This document shows positions 25,660-33,637 of a stretch of DNA of 64,000 bases, in pieces. Each line of letters opens with the position of its first letter. Position 1 is the first letter of the stretch. Source of the DNA: Streptomyces sp. McG3 (GTDB lineage: Bacteria; Actinomycetota; Actinomycetes; Streptomycetales; Streptomycetaceae). Below the pieces are notes generated by a model. The model did no database searches and was not told the origin of the DNA. It saw only the letters and a list, made by a program, of their open reading frames with translations. The stretch covers positions 1-64,000 of the forward strand of contig NZ_JAAXYC010000005.1 of NCBI RefSeq assembly GCF_018619185.1, written 5' to 3'. The position numbers were made by a program, and so were the translations under genes.

Positions 25660-26952
25660 TCAGACAGCGTCCAGGGAGTACGTACCCGTACCGTCCTGCC
25701 TGCCGCTGGAGTACTGGCGGATGAACTCCCCGTCCGCGTACCGGTCGTGGCCCATCATGGATCCGGTGTACTTGTTCTGCACACCGATCTTCGGACTGCC
25801 GGGCACGTCACGGTAGATGAAGAACCGCTGGAGGTCGTCCTCCGCACAGGTGGCCGTCATCACGACCGCCCGGTCGGTGGCCGCGTTCGGCGCGGCGATG
25901 GTCGCGCACCCGCCGTTGCCCCAGTTCCACAGGGTCGCCTCGATGACCCCGTTGCTCTCCGTCACGTTGCACAGGCGCCAGTGGTCCAGGTGGGCGCTGA
26001 AGATCGTCGAGGGCCGCAGGCGGACACCGTCGCTCGCCAGGACCGGCGCGCCCCAGGACAGGGGCTTTCCGGGCACGGCGATCTTGTAGACCTGGGTCTG
26101 GCAGTCGAGGGCGGCCCGCGCGCCGCGCGCGGTGACCCCGGGCTGTTCGGCGGACGTGCCGCCGGTGGGGGCCGGGGGCTGGGCGAGGCGGTCCTGCTCC
26201 TGCCGCGCCGTCGGTGCCACCGCACCCGCCGGGCGCTCGGCCTTCGCGGCCGGCGAGCCGCAGTCGAGGAGACTCTGCGCCTTGGCCATGATGCTGCCCG
26301 CCGGCACCGTGTCCTGGCAGCGCACCGCGCCTTCCTCAAGGGTGGTGTAGGTGGTGAAGCTGCCACCGCCGGGCCCCTCGGCCCACTTCAGCGCCCAGCT
26401 TCCGTCGCTCTGCTGGGAGCGGATGCAGTTGAGGCTTCCGTAGGTACCGGTGACCTTCTTCGTGCCCTTGTAGACGCCGTAGTAGCCGGGCTGGTTGAAG
26501 CTCCACGCGACCGTGTTCGACTCGCTGCTGGTGGAGGAGTATTCGACCTTCACCTCCAGACCGAGGGTCGCTTTGGCCGCTTCGAGGGTCGCGACGGCGA
26601 AACTGCCCTCGACGCCGCCGGTGAGGCCGACGGAGACCGTGACGACCGTCTCCGTGCTGGTGACGACGGTGTGGTTGCCGGTGGTGCCCTCGGTGACGTA
26701 CCAGCCCTTGAAGTGGGTGATCGTCGGGGACACTTCGGTGTTCTTGATGTACGGGTGGCGGGTGCCGAGGTCGGCCGCGGTGCAGGCGCCCCCGAGCTGG
26801 GGTGCCGCGGCGGCGGTCGGTACCGCGGCAGCGGGCGAGGCGGCGGCGGGCGAGGCGGCGAGGCCCATGGCGGCGACCGCCACGGCGACCGCGTGGACGG
26901 TCACCGCCATGAATGATCTGCCGGTATGGCTCCTGGTTCCTATGGGACGCAT
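25660..26952 (-). CDS. Secreted two-domain protein: beta-rich pore-forming-like region plus possible lectin-like C-terminus
   Basis: An N-terminal signal peptide (AVTVHAVAVAVAAMGLAASPAAA) and an Ala-rich stretch come first. Residues about 65-190 alternate Thr/Ser/Val (for example NHTVVTSTETVVTVSVGL and EVKVEYSSTSSESNTVAWS), a pattern seen in aerolysin/MTX-like beta-hairpin toxins. A linker rich in Ala and Pro follows. The last ~130 residues contain paired Cys, ATLWNWGNGGCATI, DDLQRFFIYRD and YTGSMMGHDRYADG, which resemble a beta-trefoil carbohydrate-binding repeat. The ATG at 26952 follows AGGGGG. A secreted enzyme inhibitor or lectin remains possible; homology was not tested. Confidence 0.65.
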   Translation of the reverse strand: MRPIGTRSHTGRSFMAVTVHAVAVAVAAMGLAASPAAASPAAAVPTAAAAPQLGGACTAADLGTRHPYIKNTEVSPTITHFKGWYVTEGTTGNHTVVTSTETVVTVSVGLTGGVEGSFAVATLEAAKATLGLEVKVEYSSTSSESNTVAWSFNQPGYYGVYKGTKKVTGTYGSLNCIRSQQSDGSWALKWAEGPGGGSFTTYTTLEEGAVRCQDTVPAGSIMAKAQSLLDCGSPAAKAERPAGAVAPTARQEQDRLAQPPAPTGGTSAEQPGVTARGARAALDCQTQVYKIAVPGKPLSWGAPVLASDGVRLRPSTIFSAHLDHWRLCNVTESNGVIEATLWNWGNGGCATIAAPNAATDRAVVMTATCAEDDLQRFFIYRDVPGSPKIGVQNKYTGSMMGHDRYADGEFIRQYSSGRQDGTGTYSLDAV

Positions 26953-27060
26953 AACTGTCTGTTTCCCCCTGGTCGTTTCTGTCCGGACCGGACCGGACAG
27001 AGGTGAATGTAGCGGCCACAGGGGGTGCCGGAGTGAGGCCCGAACTAGCCAGTAATTTGC

Positions 27061-27082
27061 GGGGAGGGGCTTATTCCTCCCC
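27061..27082 (-). terminator. Short hairpin downstream of a gene fragment
   Basis: A 7-pair stem ggggagg/cctcccc with loop ggcttatt lies between the 27165 gene stop and the start of the secreted-protein gene. It would terminate minus-strand transcripts from the fragment. Confidence 0.5.
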
Positions 27083-27164
27083 TGTCGCAGACCGTTGTCG
27101 AGGGGCGATCAGAGATGGGGCGACCGCCTGCCGAACGCGGCCGCGCGCAGCGCGCGTCACCGGG

Positions 27165-27470
27165 TCACGCGGGGTCCAGTGACGGCCGGGCCTCCAGCCC
27201 CCCGTTGTTCTCCCAGTCCAGTTCCTTCGCCATGGCCAGCGAGATGGAGTGGGCGACCGTCGCGTAGGCGTCCGTCAGCGTCTCGGGGTCGCCTTCGGGG
27301 TCCGCGGGCGACCATCGCTCCACACCGAGCCTGATGCGAGCCGGCGTGGAGCCGGGTGGTTTCGCACTCCGGCAGGCGAACTGGACGACGGCCCCGCTCA
27401 ACGACCTCGCGGCCTGCGCGACGGTGGACTCCTCGCCCGACGCCTCGAACCGCGACGATCCCGTGATCAC
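27165..27470 (-). pseudogene. Probable 5'-truncated gene, lipoprotein-like C-terminal fragment
   Basis: The frame from a GTG at 27470 encodes 101 residues starting VITGSSRFEASGEES. A TGA lies five codons upstream in frame, and no ribosome-binding site or signal peptide is seen. The content (TVAQAARSLSGAVV, AYATVAHSISLAMAKELDW) reads like the C-terminal half of a secreted actinobacterial protein. A decayed or frameshifted 5' end is likely. It could instead be a small cytoplasmic protein. Confidence 0.45.
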
Positions 27471-27576
27471 CTTCAGCGCCTTTCATTGTTGCCGTTCTCC
27501 GTGACCACGTCCCTGGCCCTCCCCTGGTCACCGGCCGCAGATTCTCCGAGCTCGCAATAGGCCTCGTCGCCCAATA

Positions 27577-28233
27577 TCAGCGGAGGAGCTGTGCCGGTAT
27601 AACCGGCTCTCCGATGCACGACAATTCGTCGACCAGGCTTCGGGCGAAGGCCGACAGCAGAGCCTGGCGCTGCTCAACCGCCAGGCCGGGATCGGTGACC
27701 GACATCTGCAGGGGTAGCCCTGCTTCCTGTCCTGCTGCGGCACCGGGGACACCGCACGTGACGAGGAGTCCCATGCTCGGCTGCCCGGTCTCCAGCTCGA
27801 CGAACACGTGGTCGTTCAACTGTCGCCAACTCTTGGCATACTTTGGCTCGCTCATCGAATCGACGGTCAGAGCCGACCACTGAACCGTCGCCTCGATCAC
27901 AAATGCGCCACCGTCCCCGGCAGGGAGCTGAATGCGGCAAGCACTGTAAGAGTTGTGCAGTAGATCATCAACTGACCACTCCTCAGCCTCACGATCCAGT
28001 ATCGCAGCCAGCCGTGCAGGGCTGTTCCGCGCGGTAGCAGTCGCCTTACCTCCGTCTACGGAGTCGACCGCCCCGTGGACGTTCTCCGTACCCAGGAACT
28101 GGCCACACTTTTCGAGGCCTGCAGAACCACGCGTCTCATTGCCCGGCTCCGAGCTATCCGAGCACCCAGCCAGCGCCAGCGCGCACAGAACGACACCGGA
28201 CAAGACGAACGCAGAAGATGATCGCTTCACCAT
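27577..28233 (-). CDS. Hypothetical lipoprotein, 218 aa
   Basis: The signal peptide VLSGVVLCALALAGC ends in a lipobox with Cys at about residue 24, so the product is probably membrane-anchored outside the cell. The rest contains several Cys (KCGQF, YSACRIQL, LVTCGVPG, ELSCIG) that may form disulfides. No known family is recognised. The ATG overlaps the stop of the 771-residue gene by one base (TGATG), which implies translational coupling. Codon use is less GC-rich than in surrounding genes. It is the last gene of the WXG-like/DUF6571 cassette. Confidence 0.8.
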   Translation of the reverse strand: MVKRSSSAFVLSGVVLCALALAGCSDSSEPGNETRGSAGLEKCGQFLGTENVHGAVDSVDGGKATATARNSPARLAAILDREAEEWSVDDLLHNSYSACRIQLPAGDGGAFVIEATVQWSALTVDSMSEPKYAKSWRQLNDHVFVELETGQPSMGLLVTCGVPGAAAGQEAGLPLQMSVTDPGLAVEQRQALLSAFARSLVDELSCIGEPVIPAQLLR

Positions 28234-30548
28234 CAGTTGACCTTCATCGGCTGTCGCGCGGCCGTGACGCCACTGTTGTAATCATGCTCGATATCGCGGA
28301 AAAGATCACGCTTCTCTTCTTGCGTCATACCCACGGAGTCGGCGTAATGGAACATAGCGGCTGCGGCGCTACGCTTACCCTGCGTACTCTCCGCCTCGAT
28401 ACTGGCGAGCGCTTGATCATTGTTGTTATATTCGGCGTCTTTGAGATATTGCAGCGTGTCAGAACCGTACTGCGTGCTCACCGCACTACCAGCCATCTCC
28501 ATGACCAGCGGTACCGCAACCGTGGAGACGACACCAGCAGCAGGTCCGAGCACAACCGCAGACCCAACCCCCACCACAGCCGTCACCGCTCCGCTGACTC
28601 CAGCCTTACGCCATTCTGCACTCTTCTCCCTCGCCAGGTTCTCCGCGTCCTCGTTGTTCTTGAATTCATCACCGATTCCGATGCTGCGCGACTCATCGAG
28701 GATCCCATGAACCTTGGTCGCGTTTCCGCCGAATGCCAGCGCCTCCCCCTTGTTATCTCCGAACGACCGCAGTCCGCTGGCCTCGTACACTTGTTGAGCA
28801 CTGCTCAAAGTCCGATACCCCTCGTCGTCCGTGGCAACTGCGGCCATGAACCTGCGCGCCGCCTCCTCTCCGAAGTCGGTCCTTTCAGATAGGTCACTGC
28901 TCTTCATGAAAAGATCTTCTCGCCCCGCTTCGTCTCCGTAGCCGCCGAAGTTGTAGGTCGAGTAATTCAGGTCATCGATGTAGGCGGCACCCATGCGCGC
29001 AAGGCTGTCTTTCATCGGCGCATGCCGGTCCCGGAGCTCGGAGTCGCCTCCATAGCTGTCGATCACGTTCTTCATGATGTCCGCCGTCACCTCGTCGCGC
29101 TTGAGCGTGGGCGAGGGGTCATCCCAGGCGTGCCCGGTAGTTGCCGCCTCCAGGGCCTTCCCGAGCGCATCAGGCAGGTACTCCATGGACTTTTTCATGT
29201 CGTCACGATCGTGACCTGTGATGTCGTAGAACGGGTCGTAGTCTTCGTTCTGGAAGAAGTCCAGGTATCTGGAGATCTCCTGCCCGTCCTTGTTCTTACC
29301 GAGATCAGCGTCACCCTTCTTCGGGGTGCCGTCCTCGTTGTACGCGGTGGGTTCGGCAGAGAAGAACTCCTTCGCGGCCTCCGGGCTGTGCCCCAAGGCT
29401 TCCATCATGCTGTTCACCGGGTCGTAGCCGGATCCGTTGACGCCCGAGGGGTTCAGTGGATTCTCCGGCCCGCCTGGCAAGCCCTTGGATCCGTAAAAGA
29501 AGTCGTGGTCCTTCTGCCTCAACTGGACTACGTGCTCGGCAATGGGGTTGAGGAACTTGGGATCATAGTTCCCGTAGCGCATGATGCCGCCGAGCAACTG
29601 GTAGCCGTACGGGCCGCCACTGTTGTCGTACTTGCCCAGCGTGATGCGTTCCGTGCCCATTTTGCGGAGCTCCGGGCCCCACTCCGCAGAAAACGCCTTG
29701 TCGTGGGAGGCGGTGGCCAGGTTCAGTCCCAGGTTCTTCTGGAGTTCCTGGACATCCTTGAGTCGCTCCTTGTCGACCTTCATACCCTTGTGCGTGTCTG
29801 TGGCGAGCTGGCCGAAGAAGGCGAGGGACTTCTCCGGTCCGAGCTTCTCGTAGAAGGTCTTCGCGAACTCCGGCGACTTTCCGTTGTCGCGCAGCAGCTC
29901 GTTCAGCGCCTGGAGTTCGGTGTGGGTGAGGTCGCGGCCCTTGGAGGCCAGCGCGGCGGCCCGGCCCGCCTCCTCCTGGTCGAACTTCGTGTACTTCGGG
30001 GCGCTGAAGTCCTTGCGGTCGGTGACGTTGGCCTCAAGGGAGTTCTTAAAGGTCACATCGGTGTCGTTGCAGTTGTCGACGATGAGGTCGATCCTCTTCT
30101 GCCACGACGCGATGCTCTCCCTCTCCTGCTGGAGATACTTGCTGAAGTCGGGGTCGTGGCGCGCCGTGTTGTCCTCGGAGATCGGGGAACGCGCCGTCAC
30201 CTTGCCCCTGCCGTCCACCCGGATGCCGGCCGTCGGCCCTTCGTGGTCCCGGATGTTGACCAGGTCGTCCTTGGCCTTCTTGAAGGCCGTGTAGCCCTCT
30301 TCCAGCAGCGTCTTGACGCCCTTGGCCTCGGCGGCGGCGTCCGTGAACTCCTTGGCGGTCTTGCCTATGAACTCCCTGGTGACCCCGGCGTTGAGGCCCT
30401 CCCAGCTCGCCTTGCCGGCCTTCGCCTTCATCCCGTCGGAGGCCTGGGTGGCGAGCCTGTCCAGATTGGTCGCCATTTCCGACCAGTCGTCGGCCGCGGC
30501 CTTCAGCTTTCCCAGCGGGGCTTCGACGATGTCTTCGTAACTCAGCAT
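28233..30548 (-). CDS. Large DUF6571-like protein with WXG-like N-terminus
   Basis: The 771-residue protein begins with a helical region (LKAAADDWSEMATNLDRLATQA, about residues 14-35) of the WXG/ESX-like type and a coiled-coil stretch to about residue 115. The middle is charged and helical. A hydrophobic segment near residues 660-700 (GAVTAVVGVGSAVVLGPAAGVV) may be membrane-inserting. The overall layout recalls DUF6571 proteins of Streptomyces, recognised from memory. No toxin catalytic motif is seen at the C-terminus. It sits 19 bases from the WXG-like gene and is coupled to the lipoprotein gene. The 3' third is A/T-richer than core genes. Confidence 0.7.
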   Translation of the reverse strand: MLSYEDIVEAPLGKLKAAADDWSEMATNLDRLATQASDGMKAKAGKASWEGLNAGVTREFIGKTAKEFTDAAAEAKGVKTLLEEGYTAFKKAKDDLVNIRDHEGPTAGIRVDGRGKVTARSPISEDNTARHDPDFSKYLQQERESIASWQKRIDLIVDNCNDTDVTFKNSLEANVTDRKDFSAPKYTKFDQEEAGRAAALASKGRDLTHTELQALNELLRDNGKSPEFAKTFYEKLGPEKSLAFFGQLATDTHKGMKVDKERLKDVQELQKNLGLNLATASHDKAFSAEWGPELRKMGTERITLGKYDNSGGPYGYQLLGGIMRYGNYDPKFLNPIAEHVVQLRQKDHDFFYGSKGLPGGPENPLNPSGVNGSGYDPVNSMMEALGHSPEAAKEFFSAEPTAYNEDGTPKKGDADLGKNKDGQEISRYLDFFQNEDYDPFYDITGHDRDDMKKSMEYLPDALGKALEAATTGHAWDDPSPTLKRDEVTADIMKNVIDSYGGDSELRDRHAPMKDSLARMGAAYIDDLNYSTYNFGGYGDEAGREDLFMKSSDLSERTDFGEEAARRFMAAVATDDEGYRTLSSAQQVYEASGLRSFGDNKGEALAFGGNATKVHGILDESRSIGIGDEFKNNEDAENLAREKSAEWRKAGVSGAVTAVVGVGSAVVLGPAAGVVSTVAVPLVMEMAGSAVSTQYGSDTLQYLKDAEYNNNDQALASIEAESTQGKRSAAAAMFHYADSVGMTQEEKRDLFRDIEHDYNSGVTAARQPMKVN

Positions 30549-30567
30549 GCGCGTGCTCCCCCGAGCC

Positions 30568-30987
30568 CTACTTCATGTATTCCGAGAGCTTGGAGATCGA
30601 TGCCAGATCCCCACCGATCTTCACGTCGTCCTTCGCGTGCTGCGCCTTGGTGTAATCCAGGTGGTTCGAGATGTGCGCACAGGAATCGAGCAGCGTCTTG
30701 AGATGGGTCTGCCAGCGGTCGTGCACCTTGAGCACCGCCGAACCGCTCGCGAAGTTGCCGTTGGTGAGTGCGGTCGCCGCGTCGAAGGTGGCCGGACGGG
30801 CGTGGTCGCCGTCCTTCGACAGCTTCGTCCTCAGCTCGTAGGCGTCATTGCCTATAGCGCCGAGGTCGTCCCGGGTCACCACCAGGTCGGGTGCACCGCC
30901 GCCGCCCTCGGCCGGAGCGCCGTTGATTTGCATGCTTCGCTCGGCCGCCGCCGAGCGAAGTTCGGCCCATTCCTTGTCGAATGTCAC
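30568..30987 (-). CDS. WXG100-like small helical protein
   Basis: This 139-residue protein is predicted mostly helical. It has FDKEWAELRSAAAERSMQI near the N-terminus and a second helix around HDRWQTHLKTLLDSCAHISNHL. A Trp-centred helical hairpin upstream of a larger WXG-domain protein is the usual arrangement of ESX-type secretion partners. The start is a GTG at 30987 with GGGGGA upstream. No EccC/EccD secretion machinery lies in the window, so secretion is inferred only. Confidence 0.7.
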   Translation of the reverse strand: MTFDKEWAELRSAAAERSMQINGAPAEGGGGAPDLVVTRDDLGAIGNDAYELRTKLSKDGDHARPATFDAATALTNGNFASGSAVLKVHDRWQTHLKTLLDSCAHISNHLDYTKAQHAKDDVKIGGDLASISKLSEYMK

Positions 30988-31176
30988 GTGTTCCCCCGGG
31001 TATCGCCGTGCGGACAGCCTTCACGGCAACCGTACGGTCGCGGGTACAGGACGGACGAGTACGATCTGAGCCTTTACTCGGGCACGAATTCAGCGGAGCC
31101 TCTGAATCGCTCCTATGTCCGTCGACGTCTTCCTGTTCAAGGGTGCGGCCGGGCCGGGACCGCCGCCTCGTCCTCG

Positions 31177-33531
31177 TCAGCCCTTGGGCGTCGCCACCGC
31201 CGCCTGCGGTCGGATGGGCAGGCGGTTCACCGGGCGGCCCGTCGCCGAGCGGACCGCCGAGGCGACCGCCGCGGGGGCCGTGACGACCGGGACGGCCGAG
31301 GCCGGCTTCGCGCCGAAGGGGGCCACCACGTCGCGTTCCTCGACCAGTTTCACGATGCGGATGTCCGGGGCGTCCAGCGAGGTCGGGAGCGCGTAGCCGG
31401 TCAGGTCGGGGTGGCGGATCAGGCCGCGGGCGGTGCGGAGGTTCTCCGTGAGGGCCGCGCCGATGCCCTGGGTGATGCCCGCCTCGATGCGGATCGCCAG
31501 CTGGGCCGGGTTCAGGACACGGCCGACGTCCTGGGCGACCGCCATCTCGACGACGCGGACGGAGCCGAGTTCGATGTCGACGTCGACCACCGCCCGTACC
31601 GCGCAGAACGCGAGGCCGACGAACGCGTCGCCCTGGCCGGACTCGTCCAGCGGTTCCGTGGGGTGGGGGCGGCACTGGGCGGTGGCCCAGAGTTCCTTGC
31701 CGTCCAGCTCCTCGGTGACCGTCGTGGACAGCACCCCGTCGTACGAGGTGATCTTGCCGTCGGCGATCTGGAGCAGCTCCGTGGACATCCCGAACTTGTG
31801 GGCCAGCGGCTGGAGGAGCTGGGTGCGGACCATCTTCGCCGCGCGCTCCACCGCCCCGCCCGACACCCAGGTGTGGCGGCCGTGCGTCGCCGGGCCCGCC
31901 GGGGGCTGGTCGGTGTCGACGGCGGCCACGTGGACCTCTTCGATGCCCAGGGTCTCCTGGACGATCTGGCGGGCGAGCGTGGTGAAGCCCTGGCCCGTCT
32001 CCACGGCCGCGCAGATCACCGTGGCCACGCCGTCGTGCACCCGGACCGTGGCCGTCGAGACCTCGTCCGTGCCCTCGGCCCCCAGCATGTGGACCATGCC
32101 CAGTCCGTAGCCCACGCCCCGGCGCACCGCCCCGGGCTCCCCCGCGCCCTCGGGACCGCCCGGCAGCAGCCAGTCGTCCTCCGGGGCGTCCTTGGGGAGA
32201 GCGGGGAGGGGGAAGTCGCGCACGGACTGCAGCAGTTCGGCCACGGGGGCCGGGCAGGTCACGGTCTGGCCCGTGGGCAGGATGTCGCCCGTGGAGAGCG
32301 TGTTGCGCAGCCGCAGTTCGGCCGGGTCGATGCCCAGCTTCGCGGCCAGCTTGTCCATCTGGCCCTCGTACGCCGCGCAGACCTGCATCGCGCCCTCGCC
32401 GCGCACATGGCCCGACGGCGGGTTGTTCGTCCGGACCGCCCAGCCCTCGATGAAGGCGTGCGGGACGACGTACGGGCCGCAGGCGAAGGCCACCGCGGCG
32501 GCCAGGGATTCGGAGGAGGCGTCGGCGTACGCGCCCGCGTCCAGCAGGATCTGGGCCTCCACCTTGACCAGCCGGCCCTCCGCGTCCGCGTGGTGGCGGT
32601 AGCGCAGGAGCGTGGGGTGGCGGTGGGTGTGGCCGAGGAAGGACTCCTCGCGGCTCGCGGCGAGCTTCACCGGGCAGCCGGTGCGCAGCGCGAGGAGCCC
32701 CAGCGGAATCTGGAAGCCCGGGTCCTCGCGGTCGCCGGTCGCGCCCGGCACCCCGGTCACGACGACCTTGACCCGGTCCGGTTCCAGGCCGAAGCAGGCG
32801 GCGATCAGGTCGCGGTCGGTGTGCGGGTCGGTGGAGGCGGTGTAGATCTCCACGCCGCCGTCCGGGCGGGGCACGGCGAGCCCGGCCTCCGCGCCGATCG
32901 GGGCCGGGTCCTGCCGGCCGATGCGGTACAGGCCCTCGACGACGACCTCGCCCGTCGCCTCCGCGTCGCCGTAGCGCAGCGGGATGTGGCGGATCAGGTT
33001 GCCGTCGGGGTGCAGGGGCTCGGCCGCGAACGCCTTCTCCGGGTCCGTGACCGGCTCCAGCACCTCGTACCGTACGGCGATGGCGGCGGCGGCCAGCCGT
33101 GCGGTGTCCGGGTGGTCGGCGGCGACGGCGGCGATCGGCTCGCCGTGGTGGCGGACCAGGTCGGAGGCGAACACCGGGCGGTCCACGACGTGGCGGCCGT
33201 AGTTGCTGTCCCCCGGCACGTCCTCGTGCGTGACGACCGCGCGCACCCCGGGCATCTCCTCGGCCCCCGAGGTGTCGATGGACACGATCCGCGCGTGCGG
33301 GTGCGGGGAGCGCAGCACGGCCGCCCACAGCAGGCCCTCGGCCCAGAGGTCCGCGGCGTACGGGAAGGTGCCCTCGGTCTTCGCACGGGAGTCGGCTGCG
33401 GTGAGCGACGCCCCGAGGCCCATCCGGGGCAGCTCCTGGTCCGGTCCGCCTCCGGGTCCGCCGCTCAGCGCGTCGATTCTGGGCAGGCTGGTGCTGGTCG
33501 CGTTGGCCGCGGTGGCCGCGTCGCTGCTCAC
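31177..33531 (-). CDS. Molybdenum hydroxylase large subunit (xanthine dehydrogenase family)
   Basis: This subunit binds the molybdopterin cofactor. The N-terminal aldehyde oxidase/xanthine dehydrogenase a/b hammerhead region (ADLWAEGLLWAAVLRSPHPHARI) covers about residues 50-170. The molybdopterin-binding region follows, with GCPVKLAASREESF, NPPSGHVRGEGAMQ and ETGQGFTTLARQIV. The length of 784 residues is usual for a three-subunit enzyme. It is the third gene after the FAD and iron-sulfur subunits on the same strand, 106 bases from the latter. The substrate may be a purine or an aldehyde. Confidence 0.93.
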   Translation of the reverse strand: MSSDAATAANATSTSLPRIDALSGGPGGGPDQELPRMGLGASLTAADSRAKTEGTFPYAADLWAEGLLWAAVLRSPHPHARIVSIDTSGAEEMPGVRAVVTHEDVPGDSNYGRHVVDRPVFASDLVRHHGEPIAAVAADHPDTARLAAAAIAVRYEVLEPVTDPEKAFAAEPLHPDGNLIRHIPLRYGDAEATGEVVVEGLYRIGRQDPAPIGAEAGLAVPRPDGGVEIYTASTDPHTDRDLIAACFGLEPDRVKVVVTGVPGATGDREDPGFQIPLGLLALRTGCPVKLAASREESFLGHTHRHPTLLRYRHHADAEGRLVKVEAQILLDAGAYADASSESLAAAVAFACGPYVVPHAFIEGWAVRTNNPPSGHVRGEGAMQVCAAYEGQMDKLAAKLGIDPAELRLRNTLSTGDILPTGQTVTCPAPVAELLQSVRDFPLPALPKDAPEDDWLLPGGPEGAGEPGAVRRGVGYGLGMVHMLGAEGTDEVSTATVRVHDGVATVICAAVETGQGFTTLARQIVQETLGIEEVHVAAVDTDQPPAGPATHGRHTWVSGGAVERAAKMVRTQLLQPLAHKFGMSTELLQIADGKITSYDGVLSTTVTEELDGKELWATAQCRPHPTEPLDESGQGDAFVGLAFCAVRAVVDVDIELGSVRVVEMAVAQDVGRVLNPAQLAIRIEAGITQGIGAALTENLRTARGLIRHPDLTGYALPTSLDAPDIRIVKLVEERDVVAPFGAKPASAVPVVTAPAAVASAVRSATGRPVNRLPIRPQAAVATPKG

Positions 33532-33637
33532 GCCGCCTCCTTGTCGTTCGCCCCGCCGGTGCGGCGACGGGAGGTGGGCCGTGGGTCGGTGTGGTCGGTG
33601 GGGTGCTGCTGTCGGACGGCGGGGCCGCGGGCGTGCC

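Noticed and set aside
24529-31080. Integrative element with an attachment site at the tRNA-Cys
   Set aside because: No integrase gene and no second copy of the tRNA 3' end was found in the window; only a looser island interpretation is kept.
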